A stretch of 64,000 bases of DNA from an uncultured Faecalicatena sp. (GCA_948468385.1 CAOKHZ010000015.1:1-64000); one strand, 5' to 3'. Shown: positions 33,954 to 43,497, counted from the first letter of the stretch. Numbers and translations are program-made. The notes: generated by a model not told the origin, from the sequence alone.

Positions 33954-35120
33954 TTATTTTTTCCGTTCCCTATATTGTGTGGGGGTCATCCCGGTCTGTT
34001 TTTTAAAGCACTTGCAAAAGTAGCTTTTGCTGGAGAAGCACAAGGTGTCGGAAATGTTTTGCAAATTAAAATCCGTATAATCGAGCATTTTCTGTGCTTC
34101 TTCCACTCGTTTTCGCGTCAGGCAAGCGGAGAATGTTATCCCGGTTTCCTTTTTAAACAGCATGGAAAGGTAGCCGGGGGACAGGTGAACCTGCTTGGCG
34201 GCACCTTCGAGCGTGATACTGGCGGATAGGTGGTTGTCGATATAAGTTATCACGTCGCGGATTGTGCGGGAATATGAGGCGTTGCGGGACAGCTTCATTA
34301 CGTTTTGCAGCTTTCGCGTGTAGTCGGCCAGAAAGATTGCAAGGTCGGAGATGTTGTGGCAGCTCTCGATTCTCCTTAAATAGGAATCCATCATGGTAAA
34401 TGAAATATGCGCATCGATCCCCTTTTCGATGGCGGAACGTCCCATTATGGCAATGGTGGAGATGATTAAGTTTTTCAGGTTGCGCTCGTCATTGTTGGCA
34501 ATGGTTCCGGCGACGGACAGCCGCTGGTCTAAATTTTGCCAGGACGTGATTAATTTAGTATCCGGCAGCATGGCATTGATACGTTGTTGTTCGTAGTAGT
34601 AGTTATGATGCGTAAATTCAATCTCCATATATTCCAGCAAGGTCTTGTCAATCGGCGTGAAAGGAAGCAGCTCCGCTTCCGGGTTCGAAAAACATCCGTC
34701 GGAAATTTCAAACAAGCGTTCCAACAACCGATAATAGTAGGGAATGTCCATCGCCGCGATATCGGGCAGGGAGGCAAAATAACGATAAAATGCCTTTGTA
34801 TAAATGGCCGGAATCTGATTTTTTTGCATTAATTTTTCCACGGAAAAATCCCGGGATTTGTGCAGGAAGGGACCAGCGAGCAAATAATAGGTATCCCCTT
34901 TCGTCAGCATGTAATGCTCTTGGAGAGCGGTTTTAATATTTTTATACGATGTTTTCATTGTTCGAACTTCGTCTTCCAGATTGAGTTTTCCCATCCATTC
35001 CAACGACGTTTCAACAAGGCCGTGCGAACAAACCATCTGGAACTGGCTATCGTAAACGGTCAGTGGAATATGGCAGGTATGATAAAATAATTCGGTGTTT
35101 TCTTTCCATGTGTCTTTCAT
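33954..35120 (-). CDS. AraC/YesN-type transcriptional regulator
   Basis: A 388-residue regulator. The C-terminal 100 residues are the AraC DNA-binding domain (ITLEGAAKQVHLSPGYLSML, FKKETGITF, LQNISDTLCFSSKSYFCKCF, KKQTGMTPTQY). The N-terminal 270 residues look like a PocR/YesN-style sensory part. ATG 35120 (MKDTWKENTELF) is preferred because GAGGAAAATC precedes it; the frame extends to 35225. It is divergent from the solute-binding lipoprotein at 35353, and is its likely regulator in sugar sensing. Confidence 0.82.
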   Translation of the reverse strand: MKDTWKENTELFYHTCHIPLTVYDSQFQMVCSHGLVETSLEWMGKLNLEDEVRTMKTSYKNIKTALQEHYMLTKGDTYYLLAGPFLHKSRDFSVEKLMQKNQIPAIYTKAFYRYFASLPDIAAMDIPYYYRLLERLFEISDGCFSNPEAELLPFTPIDKTLLEYMEIEFTHHNYYYEQQRINAMLPDTKLITSWQNLDQRLSVAGTIANNDERNLKNLIISTIAIMGRSAIEKGIDAHISFTMMDSYLRRIESCHNISDLAIFLADYTRKLQNVMKLSRNASYSRTIRDVITYIDNHLSASITLEGAAKQVHLSPGYLSMLFKKETGITFSACLTRKRVEEAQKMLDYTDFNLQNISDTLCFSSKSYFCKCFKKQTGMTPTQYRERKK

Positions 35121-35352
35121 GATTTTCCTCGTTTTTATACTGGTTTTTATATTAGTTTTTATACGAATAGGTTGCTTCATGTAAATATTGTCATGAATCA
35201 AAGTCGATTGCTCCATGCGACTCACGCTCGCAATATTTATAGTAAATATGTGGATATATTACAATAGATATGAAGAAATTACCATACTTATTTTGAAAGT
35301 TGTGTTATGTTGTTTTATAGATTGTAAATAGTTTAATACGAGGAGGAAGTTT

Positions 35353-37332
35353 ATGAAAAATAAAACAGTAAAACGAATCTTGTCAGTCGGGTTTGTGGCG
35401 GCAATAACCGTTACCATGCTCGTGGGTTGCGGCGGAAAGGAAAATTCTGCCGATGATGGTGAAGCTGACGGCAGTGTCGATGGTGACAAATTTGCCGGCA
35501 AGAGTACGGCGTTTACCTGGTGGATTAACCAGACGGACAGCAACGGGGAATTTTACGAGTATTATGAGCAATCTCCGGTTGCACAATACGTAAACCAACA
35601 GTATTGGGACGTGGAGAACGGCGGTATCGGTACGGAAGAAACGGGGAGAAAGCTGGAACTTTCTTACCTGGTGCCGGTCACCGGTTCGGAATCGGACAAT
35701 TTTAACACGATGATTGGAACCGGCGAGTATCCAGAAATCCTGGATTTGGCAAGGTCTTCGGAAAGTCCGCAAGCAATGTATGAAAACGGGGTTTTGATGG
35801 ATATTACGGAGTACGTGGAAGCGTATATGCCAAATTATCTGGCACTTTTGGACGCGAATCCGGAACTGAAGCTGTTGGTGCAGGCGGCAGATGAGGAAGG
35901 AAATCCACATTATTACGCACTCTATGCGATCACGGACGGACCAGAGGATCCGTGGGAGGGAACCTGTTACCGCCGTGACTGGGTTGTAAAGTATGCAGAG
36001 CCGACGGAATATGTGTGGGACTGGGAAAGTGACTATGTGAAGGAGAACGGGCATCCAAAGGTGACTCCGCTGGAAAAGGCGATGAAGGAAGAGGAACTGG
36101 AAGGATGGAAGAAAAACGAGGTGACATCCTTTGGCGCGGACGAGGGTGAGAATCCGGCGGAAGATTACACGGACAACGTCATTTTCCCGAGCGGCACAAA
36201 AGACCCGATTACCATTAGTGACTGGGAGTGGATGCTTGAGGCGTTTGACAAGGCAATCGAGGAGCGGGGCTGGGCGGATGACAGCGGGGCTTACGGCCTC
36301 TCAATACCATATTATGGATACAGCGCGATGGGAGACATTACCTCGTCCTTTGGCGGCGGAACCGGTGGTTATTATTTAAAAGACGGAAAGGTGTCTTTTG
36401 ATGCAGATTCTGAGAATTTTCATACGTATTTGGAATGCATGCAAGTCTGGTATAAAAGCGGGTGGCTGGATCAAAACTTTAATACCCGTGCCGCGGACAT
36501 GTTCTTTCAGATAGACACGGCCGGGGTGAACCAGGGGAAGGTAGGCATGTGGTGCGGCATGCTTAGTACCCTGGGAACGGCGATCCGTGTTTCGTGTCAG
36601 AATCCGTCTGACCAGGCGGATGCCTATGTGATGGGAGCCGCCCTTCCAATCAATGACATGTATGGATCGGAGGAGCAGATGTATAAGGAGCCGGACGCCT
36701 TGTATCAAAGCAGTCGGAGGGGCTCTCCGGTCGGCATCACGAACAAAGCGGAGGGAAAGGATTTGGCGGCGCTTTTCACATATCTGGATTGGACTTACAC
36801 GGAAGAAGGCGCGAGAACCATCCGTCTTGGGTTGAGCGAGGAACAATATAAGTCCGTAACATTGGATCCTGACTTGTATGCAGAGTATGACATCAAAACC
36901 GCGTATACGGAAACGACGGACGAAGAAGGAAAACGGGTGCTCGTGGCGACATTTACGAATTCAGATCCTATTTTGGGAGCACTGATGGGACATAGGATGG
37001 ATGTCGGACTCAAAATGAGCGGAAATAACGGGGAATATTCCATTAGCAAGGGTGAGCAGAAGGTAAATTCGGACGCGATGGAGCAATGGACGAAATATCT
37101 GAATACCGGAAATATCATGGATTACAGCAGTTTGCTAAGCTCGGAGGAATCGGAGCGATATAGCAAGATTAACGCGGCCGGGACGGAGTACCAGTCACAG
37201 AACGTGCCGAACGTCATCAGGGGGACGCTGAGCTGGGAAGACTATGTAAAAGGGCTTGATAGCGTTGATTCAGAGACGGCGGTTTCCATGTTGCAAAAGT
37301 ACGTGGATCTGGCAAGTACGGTGGGAGGGTAA
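35353..37332 (+). CDS. sugar ABC transporter solute-binding lipoprotein (long type)
   Basis: A 659-residue exported lipoprotein. Signal peptide 1-24 with lipobox MLVGCGG. The body has the extracellular solute-binding protein family 1 style of long oligosaccharide binders (LplA type), e.g. NTMIGTGEYPEILDLARS and ITISDWEWMLEAFDKA. AGGAGGAAG precedes ATG. No permease or ATPase genes are nearby, so the transporter core must be encoded elsewhere. It is next to a YesN-type regulator and a GH5 endoglucanase, which suggests capture of beta-glucan oligosaccharides. Confidence 0.8.
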   Translation: MKNKTVKRILSVGFVAAITVTMLVGCGGKENSADDGEADGSVDGDKFAGKSTAFTWWINQTDSNGEFYEYYEQSPVAQYVNQQYWDVENGGIGTEETGRKLELSYLVPVTGSESDNFNTMIGTGEYPEILDLARSSESPQAMYENGVLMDITEYVEAYMPNYLALLDANPELKLLVQAADEEGNPHYYALYAITDGPEDPWEGTCYRRDWVVKYAEPTEYVWDWESDYVKENGHPKVTPLEKAMKEEELEGWKKNEVTSFGADEGENPAEDYTDNVIFPSGTKDPITISDWEWMLEAFDKAIEERGWADDSGAYGLSIPYYGYSAMGDITSSFGGGTGGYYLKDGKVSFDADSENFHTYLECMQVWYKSGWLDQNFNTRAADMFFQIDTAGVNQGKVGMWCGMLSTLGTAIRVSCQNPSDQADAYVMGAALPINDMYGSEEQMYKEPDALYQSSRRGSPVGITNKAEGKDLAALFTYLDWTYTEEGARTIRLGLSEEQYKSVTLDPDLYAEYDIKTAYTETTDEEGKRVLVATFTNSDPILGALMGHRMDVGLKMSGNNGEYSISKGEQKVNSDAMEQWTKYLNTGNIMDYSSLLSSEESERYSKINAAGTEYQSQNVPNVIRGTLSWEDYVKGLDSVDSETAVSMLQKYVDLASTVGG

Positions 37333-37535
37333 AAAGCCGGGGCTGTTAAATATATAGTGTCAGAATAAGGATAAAATTAAAATATGCGGAAAGGGCTGCC
37401 GGAAGAGGATTTTTTTACAAAACAAGGCTTTTCATAAAGGTTGCAGTTATGATATGATATTAGGGTCATGATTGCAGGAACAATGAGCAATGCAATAAGA
37501 GTGACATTAGGGAGAAAAAGGTCAGGCATAAATTG

Positions 37536-37565
37536 GTTACTGTTCAGCCCGCGCTGAATTGTAAC
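37536..37565. promoter_or_regulatory. inverted repeat upstream of GH5
   Basis: GTTAC-TG-TTCAGC (37536-37548) and GCTGAA-TT-GTAAC (37553-37565) mirror each other with a small internal mismatch. It lies 32 bases upstream of the GH5 start, so it may be an operator or a leader hairpin. The rest of the 265-base gap holds no gene. Confidence 0.45.
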
Positions 37566-37597
37566 ATAAATTGTGTTGCGAAAGTTAGGAGGAGCCT

Positions 37598-39160
37598 ATG
37601 AAAAACGGCAGGAAATTTATCACCATTATTTTATGTGTATTTTTAGCGGTGGCACTTTGCCTTTCCGCGTGTAAAAAGGCGGATGCACCAGAGGACGACA
37701 AGAAAACGCAGGAGCAGGTAGAGAAGGCCGAAAAAGAGAAAGAGGAAGATAAGGATAGCGACAGCGAGGATAAGGAGGGGCAGGGGCAGGAGGAATCCGA
37801 GGAAGAAAATAAAGATGCGAAGAAATCGGACACCCCATCACCGTCCGTCTGCGGTAAGCTTTCCGTCTCCGGCACACAGCTCGTGGACGAGAATGGCGAG
37901 GCCGTGCAGCTAAGGGGGTTGAGCACGCATGGTTTGGCGTGGTTCCCACAGTATGTCAACGAGGCACTTTTTACCGAGTTCCGCGAAGAATGGAAGGCGA
38001 ACGTCATCCGCCTTGCCATGTACACGGCGGAGTCGGGCGGATATTGCACGGACGGGGACAAAGAAAATTTAAAAAATTTGATTCGAAACGGAGTGGAATA
38101 CGCAACAAAGCATGATATGTACGTGATTGTGGACTGGCACATTTTGTCCGACAACAATCCGAACATGCACAAGGCGGAGGCCATTGATTTCTTTACGCAA
38201 ATGACGAAGGAATTTTCCGACCACGACAACGTGATTTATGAGATTTGTAACGAGCCGAACGGCGGCACGTCCTGGGCGGAGATAAAGGCTTACGCGCAGG
38301 AAGTCATACCGGTCATTCGTGCCAATGCGCCCGACGCGGTGATTTTAGTGGGGACGCCGAATTGGTCGCAGTACGTGAACGAGGCGGCCGCGGATCCCAT
38401 TACCGGATATGACAACATCATGTACACCCTGCATTTTTATGCGGCGACGCATACCGATTCATTGCGAAATACCATGGCGGCGGCCATTGACGCGGGACTC
38501 CCGGTGTTTGTCTCGGAGTACGGCATTTGCGATGCCAGCGGAAACGGCGGGATTGACGAGGCACAAGCCAATACCTGGGTGCAGATGATGGATCAGTACA
38601 AGGTCAGCTACGTGGCGTGGAACATTTCCAATAAAAATGAGACTTCGGCCATCATCCGCAGCGGCGTGGACAAGGTGTCAGGACTTGCATGGGATGACTT
38701 GAGCGATTCAGGACGGTGGCTGTATCAGGTTCTTACCAGAGACGGGAGTGAACCAGGCGGGAATGGCGGTGTGCCGAGCGGGAACGATGCAACGGCAAAC
38801 GGAAACGGCGGCGCGGCGGGCGGCTCGTCAGGAAACGGCAGTTCGAACACGGTCGCGAAGAGCGGCGATATCGAGGCCACGGCCATGCTGGCCAACAGTT
38901 GGGAATCGAACGGCCAAAAGTTTTACCAGTATACGTTGACCATAAAAAATACGTCGAGTCAGGCATGCCAAAGCTGGGCGGTGGACGTGAAGTTCAACGG
39001 CGACATTTCCTTGTCGGACGGATGGAACGGCCAATACTCGGCCGAGGGTGACACGTTACATATATCCTCGGTGGATTATAATGGAAAATTGGACGCGGGC
39101 GGCAGTACGGGCGACGTTGGATTCATTATCAGCGGCAAGGCGGGGCTAGAGATTCAGTAA
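37598..39160 (+). CDS. GH5 endo-beta-glucanase lipoprotein with C-terminal CBM2-like domain
   Basis: A 520-residue secreted lipoprotein. Signal peptide with lipobox ALCLSACKK, a very acidic linker (35-80), then a GH5 catalytic domain (about 85-390). The acid/base Glu is in VIYEICNEPNG (about E219) and the nucleophile in VFVSEYGIC (about E307). A Gly/Asn/Ser-rich linker follows (about 388-425), then a beta-sandwich domain ending the protein (MLANSWESNGQKFYQYTLTI, INSQAC-type spacing, LSDGWNGQYS) resembling CBM2/cellulose-binding domains. GH5_2-type cellulases cut beta-1,4-glucans outside the cell. AGGAGGAG precedes ATG. Confidence 0.9.
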   Translation: MKNGRKFITIILCVFLAVALCLSACKKADAPEDDKKTQEQVEKAEKEKEEDKDSDSEDKEGQGQEESEEENKDAKKSDTPSPSVCGKLSVSGTQLVDENGEAVQLRGLSTHGLAWFPQYVNEALFTEFREEWKANVIRLAMYTAESGGYCTDGDKENLKNLIRNGVEYATKHDMYVIVDWHILSDNNPNMHKAEAIDFFTQMTKEFSDHDNVIYEICNEPNGGTSWAEIKAYAQEVIPVIRANAPDAVILVGTPNWSQYVNEAAADPITGYDNIMYTLHFYAATHTDSLRNTMAAAIDAGLPVFVSEYGICDASGNGGIDEAQANTWVQMMDQYKVSYVAWNISNKNETSAIIRSGVDKVSGLAWDDLSDSGRWLYQVLTRDGSEPGGNGGVPSGNDATANGNGGAAGGSSGNGSSNTVAKSGDIEATAMLANSWESNGQKFYQYTLTIKNTSSQACQSWAVDVKFNGDISLSDGWNGQYSAEGDTLHISSVDYNGKLDAGGSTGDVGFIISGKAGLEIQ

Positions 39161-39300
39161 GAATACAATTATTTGAGTTTGATTTTATGTTACCCGTGAA
39201 AATAACAATTTTATATTTTTTATATAGTTGCATATGATAAAAGGGGATTGCATTTTATACAATCCAGGTGTAAAATACAATCATAAAAGCTGTGAATCAG

Positions 39301-39421
39301 CGGTGGGTTGACACCTAAAATCTGACATGTTTTCCGAACGTAGGTGTCGGAGGTTGGCAGGCAACGGAAAAACCTGATATTTTCGGACAGAGGAGCCGAA
39401 GGTTGGCAGACAACGGAAAAA
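39301..39421. repeat. degenerate tandem repeat of about 48 bp
   Basis: CGGAGGTTGGCAGGCAACGG at about 39348 recurs as CGAAGGTTGGCAGACAACGG at about 39397, 48-49 bases apart, each followed by AAAAA. A weaker first copy seems to start at about 39301. It sits between GH5 and the PBECR4-like gene. Confidence 0.5.
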
Positions 39422-39429
39422 TCAACCGT

Positions 39430-39472
39430 GAAAAGGGAATGTTTGGTGCTGCGGCATGGACGTTCCCTTTTC
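39430..39472 (+). terminator. hairpin before the PBECR4-like gene
   Basis: GAAAAGGGAA (39430-39439) and TTCCCTTTTC (39463-39472) are perfect 10-base arms. It lies just upstream of the preferred start at 39502, which argues against the longer frame from 39403. Confidence 0.5.
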
Positions 39473-39501
39473 TAAGTCAAGTACAATCAGAGGAAGGATT
39501 T

Positions 39502-40170
39502 ATGAATAAAAAAAGAGCGATTCAAATTTTGACAAAAGCGGCAGGGTTATATCACGCAAACCTGGAGAATCAGAAAATTCTTTTTCTTTATGGCATACCT
39601 TCCGAGGTAAGAAAACAGCTTCAAGAAGGAGGCGGAAGTGTATCGTCAATAAAAAGTTATGAAGTCGTATTTCAACGTTTCAATTTTCAGCACTTGACGG
39701 GAGTTCAGATAAACCGTGAAAACGTGGCTTCGGCAAATCACTTTTATGAAAAATGTTTGGATAATCGTCTTATGGAGAATGATTTTAATCTTGCAAAGGA
39801 TGGTTCAACGGAACAAAAATTGGACATATTGGAAAGAATGATGGGGATTAAGAAAAATGTAACCATGATAGGTGAGTTTACAGACAGAGGCCCCCGATTA
39901 TATACAGAAAAGGCGGCGGGGAACGTGTGCGGATGCATAGGATTTGTAAAGGATTATAATACGAACTTGAACGTGCCAAATACACTCTTAAAGAAGGATA
40001 TCAGAGACGTTATCGCTTCTTCGGTACAAAATGTGTATGCCGTGATTTCTAAAGATTATAAAGCGGAAAAGTATTCCATATTGGAAAAATCAGATAAGGA
40101 GTTTAATATAAAAAGCTGTATATTTACAGAAGAAATAGAAAGAATATTAGAGAAAGAAAAGTTTACTTAA
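39502..40170 (+). CDS. PBECR4-like ribonuclease-fold protein
   Basis: A 222-residue protein. The core matches my memory of PBECR4 (phage-Barnase-EndoU-ColicinE5/D-RelE-like nuclease 4): FNFQHLTGVQ (about 65-74), ASANHFYEKCLDNRL (about 83-97), MIGEFTDRGPRLYTEKAAGN (about 130-150), CIGFVKDYN and VPNTLLKKDIRD. These domains are predicted RNases in phage and toxin proteins. GAGGAAGG lies 4-5 bases before ATG 39502. No antitoxin is next to it. It ends at a hairpin shared with the convergent ABC gene. Family call good, activity inferred. Confidence 0.7.
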   Translation: MNKKRAIQILTKAAGLYHANLENQKILFLYGIPSEVRKQLQEGGGSVSSIKSYEVVFQRFNFQHLTGVQINRENVASANHFYEKCLDNRLMENDFNLAKDGSTEQKLDILERMMGIKKNVTMIGEFTDRGPRLYTEKAAGNVCGCIGFVKDYNTNLNVPNTLLKKDIRDVIASSVQNVYAVISKDYKAEKYSILEKSDKEFNIKSCIFTEEIERILEKEKFT

Positions 40171-40177
40171 AAACATG

Positions 40178-40218
40178 AAAATCCTGCGGTGTATGTTTTC
40201 TCCACATCGCAGGATTTT
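40178..40218. terminator. bidirectional terminator
   Basis: AAAATCCTGCG (40178-40188) and CGCAGGATTTT (40208-40218), with an additional GTG/CAC pair inside, between two convergent genes. A/T runs flank both sides. Confidence 0.75.
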
Positions 40219-40249
40219 CTCTCGTTTTGTTTCTTTTCTGGCTTCTCTT

Positions 40250-42010
40250 TTACTTGATTCGATCCGCCATCGTGTAAAATTCGTAATACATGCCCCGAAG
40301 TTCCATAAGCTCCTCGTGATTTCCCTCCTCCACGATTCCGTCCTCCGTCAAAACGAGGATGCGGTCGGAGTTTTTGATGCTGGAGAGCCGGTGGGCAATC
40401 GTGATGGTGGTTCGGCCCTCGGACAATACGTTCAGAGATTTTGCAATGGCAAATTCACTTTCATTGTCAAGTGCCGAGGTTGCCTCGTCCAAAATCATGA
40501 TGGGCGGGTTCTTTAGGAAAACACGCGCGATGCTGATGCGTTGCTTCTGCCCGCCGGAGAGCTTGACCCCGCGCTCGCCGACGTAGGTATCATATCCGTC
40601 CTTCAATTCGCAAATAAATTCGTGCGCGCCCGCCTTTTTCGCGGCCTCAATCGCCTCCTCGCGGGAAGCGGAGGGGGCGCCGTAAAGAATGTTTTCCATT
40701 ACCGTTCCCGAAAACAAGTAGACATCCTGCTGTACGATGCCAACATTTCCGCGCAGGCTTTTCAGCGTGTATTTCTTGATGTCGGTTCCGTCAATGCGGA
40801 TGGTTCCTTCGGTTACGTCGTAAAATCGCGGAATCAGATTGCAGAGCGTCGTCTTGCCGCCGCCGGATGGACCGACGATGGCTAGCTTTTCACCGGGGTG
40901 CACGACGAGGTTTAGGTTGCGGAACACCCGATTGTGGTCATCCGGATATTCAAATGATACATGTTCAAATACAATTTCACCTTGCGGTTTCGGCATGTTC
41001 GTGGCACCAGGTTCGTCAAAAATCTCGATGTCGGCATCCATAATCTGTAAAAACCGTTCGATGCCGGTCATGCCGCGCTGAAATTGTTCCGCGAATTCAA
41101 TGATTCTGCGGATGGTGGCAATGAGTGTCGAGACGTACATTGTGTATGCCACCAAGTCGCCCGCGGTAATCATTCCCTTGTTTAAGAACAAGCCGCCGGC
41201 CACGATTACGACAAGATACATCAGTCCGTCGAAAGCCCGCGTGGACGTGGAAAATGCCGCCATGTATTTGTAGGTTTCTTCCTTGATTTGCAAAAATTTC
41301 TGGTTGCCGTTCTCGAATTTCGCACATTCCATTTCCTCATTTGTAAATGCCTTGACTACCTTTTGCCCAAGCAGGCTGTCCTCGATGCTCGCGTTCAACT
41401 CGCCGATTTGAACGCGCTGCTTGGCGAACGCGCGTTTGCTGCGGCGGCTTAATTTGATGCAGACATAGGCCATCACGGGAACAATGGCAAATACCATCAA
41501 GGTCAACGGAAGGTTGACTGTTGCCAGTATGATAAAGGCGACCAGGGCCTTGATACCCGCGATGAAAAATTCTTCCGGGCAATGGTGGGCGAATTCCGTC
41601 ACGTCGAACAAGTCGTTCGTGATGCGCCCCATGATTTGGCCGACCTTCGTGTTATTGTAATAGGTGTTGGAAAGCTGTTGCAAATGCCGGTATGCGTCGC
41701 GCCGCATGTCTGTCTCCATCTTCGCGCCCATGACGTGGCCGGTGTCGGACATATAATAGTTTGCGAGACATTCCACCACCTTGAGAATCAGGTACAAAAG
41801 ACTCATCTTCCCAATCAGTGCCACGGTGAGGCTGGCAGCATCCTGCAGCCCCGTGTTCGTAATTTGCCGGATAATCATGGGCAACACTAATTCGCAAATG
41901 GTTGTCAATGCCGCGCAAAATAAATCCATCAAAAGGACTGCCTTGTGGTTTTTATAATAAGGGAGGAAACGGCGAAGCAGCCCCCTTGTGCGATATTCTT
42001 GTGTGTTCAT
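40250..42010 (-). CDS. ABC transporter, fused permease and ATPase (MsbA/LmrA type)
   Basis: A 586-residue half transporter that works as a homodimer or with a partner. Six membrane segments span about 20-300. The ATPase follows: Walker A GPSGGGKTT, Q-loop GIVQQDVYLFSGTV, signature LSGGQKQRIS, Walker B IMILDEATSALDNE and H-loop IAHRLSSIKN. Lipid or drug export is the family role; the substrate is unknown. It is single here, with no second half-transporter gene. Confidence 0.93.
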   Translation of the reverse strand: MNTQEYRTRGLLRRFLPYYKNHKAVLLMDLFCAALTTICELVLPMIIRQITNTGLQDAASLTVALIGKMSLLYLILKVVECLANYYMSDTGHVMGAKMETDMRRDAYRHLQQLSNTYYNNTKVGQIMGRITNDLFDVTEFAHHCPEEFFIAGIKALVAFIILATVNLPLTLMVFAIVPVMAYVCIKLSRRSKRAFAKQRVQIGELNASIEDSLLGQKVVKAFTNEEMECAKFENGNQKFLQIKEETYKYMAAFSTSTRAFDGLMYLVVIVAGGLFLNKGMITAGDLVAYTMYVSTLIATIRRIIEFAEQFQRGMTGIERFLQIMDADIEIFDEPGATNMPKPQGEIVFEHVSFEYPDDHNRVFRNLNLVVHPGEKLAIVGPSGGGKTTLCNLIPRFYDVTEGTIRIDGTDIKKYTLKSLRGNVGIVQQDVYLFSGTVMENILYGAPSASREEAIEAAKKAGAHEFICELKDGYDTYVGERGVKLSGGQKQRISIARVFLKNPPIMILDEATSALDNESEFAIAKSLNVLSEGRTTITIAHRLSSIKNSDRILVLTEDGIVEEGNHEELMELRGMYYEFYTMADRIK

Positions 42011-42088
42011 TTTGGGATTCCTCTTTCTTTCAAAAATGGTTATTTTATCAACATATTATAAATAGGAGCGGTAAAAATGTCAAACATA

Positions 42089-42163
42089 GAAAAATGTGAT
42101 TTTTTGCATTAATAGTTCAAGAAAAATGCGTACAAATGGCGTTGTAAACTCAAGAAAAATGTG
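42089..42163 (+). promoter_or_regulatory. three direct boxes GAAAAATGTG upstream of AAA copy 2
   Basis: GAAAAATGTG(ATTTTTT) at 42089, GAAAAATGCG at 42121 and GAAAAATGTG(TTATTTT) at 42154: spacing 32 and 33 bases. The first and third are close to the TGAAAATGTGATTTTT boxes of AAA copy 1. They lie between 42 and 116 bases upstream of the GTG start. Confidence 0.6.
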
Positions 42164-42204
42164 TTATTTTATAAATGATATATTTTGAAAGGAAGGTGTT
42201 TTTC

Positions 42205-43497
42205 GTGGAGCGTAAGGCGATGGAAGACTTGGTTCGATGGAAGTGTAGCGGGGAACGCAAGCCCATGGTGCTTAAGGGGGCACGTCAAGTCGGCAAGACA
42301 TGGCTGATGAGGGAATTTGGGAAACGGTATTATGAAAAATTTTTTTACTTTAATTTCGATGAAGAGGAAGAGTTAAAATCCATTTTTGAAATGAATAAAA
42401 ACCCACAGAGGATTGTCGAATTGTTGTCCTTGATTTCCGGCGAAAAAATTGTTCCGGAAAAGGTCCTGCTTATTTTTGATGAAATACAAGAGTGTCCCGA
42501 GGCTTTGAATTCATTGAAATATTTTCGGGAAAAGGCGAATGAATACCATGTGATTGCGGCGGGAAGCTTGTTAGGGACTTTGCTTGCCACGCCCAAATCT
42601 TATCCGGTGGGCATGGTTAACCTGCTGGATGTCGCCCCGCTTACGTTTGATGAATTTTTGGCGGCGACGGACGAGTCCTTGTATGCGTATTATGACGGGA
42701 TTGAAAAGGGGAATGCCGTGGAGGCGATTTTTCATAGTCGTCTTATGGATGCTTGTCATCATTATTTTATCATTGGCGGGATGCCAGAATGCGTCGCGTC
42801 CTGGATAAAGTACAAGGATCCGGCCAGAGTGTCCAAAATTCAGAGAGAATTGATTGAGATTTATGAGAATGATTTTTCGAAGCATAATGGAAAAGTCAAT
42901 AGTGGGCGCATTCTCATGGTATTTCGTAGCATTGTAAGCCAACTCGCAAAGGCAAATGAAAAGTTCATGTATGGCGCGGTGCGCGAGGGCGGCAGGGCGC
43001 GGGATTTTGAGGAGGCAATCGAGTGGCTCGTTTCGGCGGGGATGTTGAACCGGGTTTACAACGTATCGAAAGCGGAGCATCCGTTGGCAGCGTTTGACAA
43101 ACTGAATCAGTTTAAATTGTTTGTTTTTGACACGGGTCTGCTGAAAACCATGGCAGGAGTAGATAATGGTGCAATTGTATTGAAAAGCGATTACCAGTTT
43201 AAGGATCCGTTGACGGAAAATTTTATCCTTCAGCAATTGAAAGGGCAATTTGAACTGGAACCGCGATACTATTCGGATAAGAACAGTGAAATTGATTTCG
43301 TGCTTCAATACAAGACGGAGATTATTCCAGTGGAGGTCAAGGGCGGGGAGGATAAGTCGGCTCCTTCTTTTAAAAAATACATTGGCAGTCATGATCCGGG
43401 GTATGCACTGCGTTTCTCCAAACGTGCCTATCGTCAGGATGGAAAAATTTTAAATTTGCCGTTGTATCTTGCGGGCAAGACACGGGAATTGCTTTAG
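42205..43497 (+). CDS. AAA-family ATPase with DUF4143 domain, copy 2
   Basis: A 430-residue paralogue of the protein at 32481-33791. Walker A GARQVGKTWLMREFG, Walker B LLIFDEIQECPEALNSLKYF, DUF4143 core YFIIGGMPECVASWIKYKD and the C-terminal SEIDFVLQYKTEIIPVEVKGG with the nuclease-like E-I-D...E-x-K pattern. GTG 42205 is chosen: AAAGGAAGG lies 8 bases upstream, and VERKAMEDLVRWK then lines up with the start of copy 1 (MYRTAMEKMKHWK). The frame extends to 42175. Role unknown, presumably as copy 1. Confidence 0.83.
   Translation: MERKAMEDLVRWKCSGERKPMVLKGARQVGKTWLMREFGKRYYEKFFYFNFDEEEELKSIFEMNKNPQRIVELLSLISGEKIVPEKVLLIFDEIQECPEALNSLKYFREKANEYHVIAAGSLLGTLLATPKSYPVGMVNLLDVAPLTFDEFLAATDESLYAYYDGIEKGNAVEAIFHSRLMDACHHYFIIGGMPECVASWIKYKDPARVSKIQRELIEIYENDFSKHNGKVNSGRILMVFRSIVSQLAKANEKFMYGAVREGGRARDFEEAIEWLVSAGMLNRVYNVSKAEHPLAAFDKLNQFKLFVFDTGLLKTMAGVDNGAIVLKSDYQFKDPLTENFILQQLKGQFELEPRYYSDKNSEIDFVLQYKTEIIPVEVKGGEDKSAPSFKKYIGSHDPGYALRFSKRAYRQDGKILNLPLYLAGKTRELL

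Noticed and set aside
39403-39501. Longer N-terminus for the PBECR4-like gene
   Set aside because: The extra 33 codons run through a perfect hairpin (39430-39472) and lack a ribosome-binding site, whereas ATG 39502 follows GAGGAAGG.
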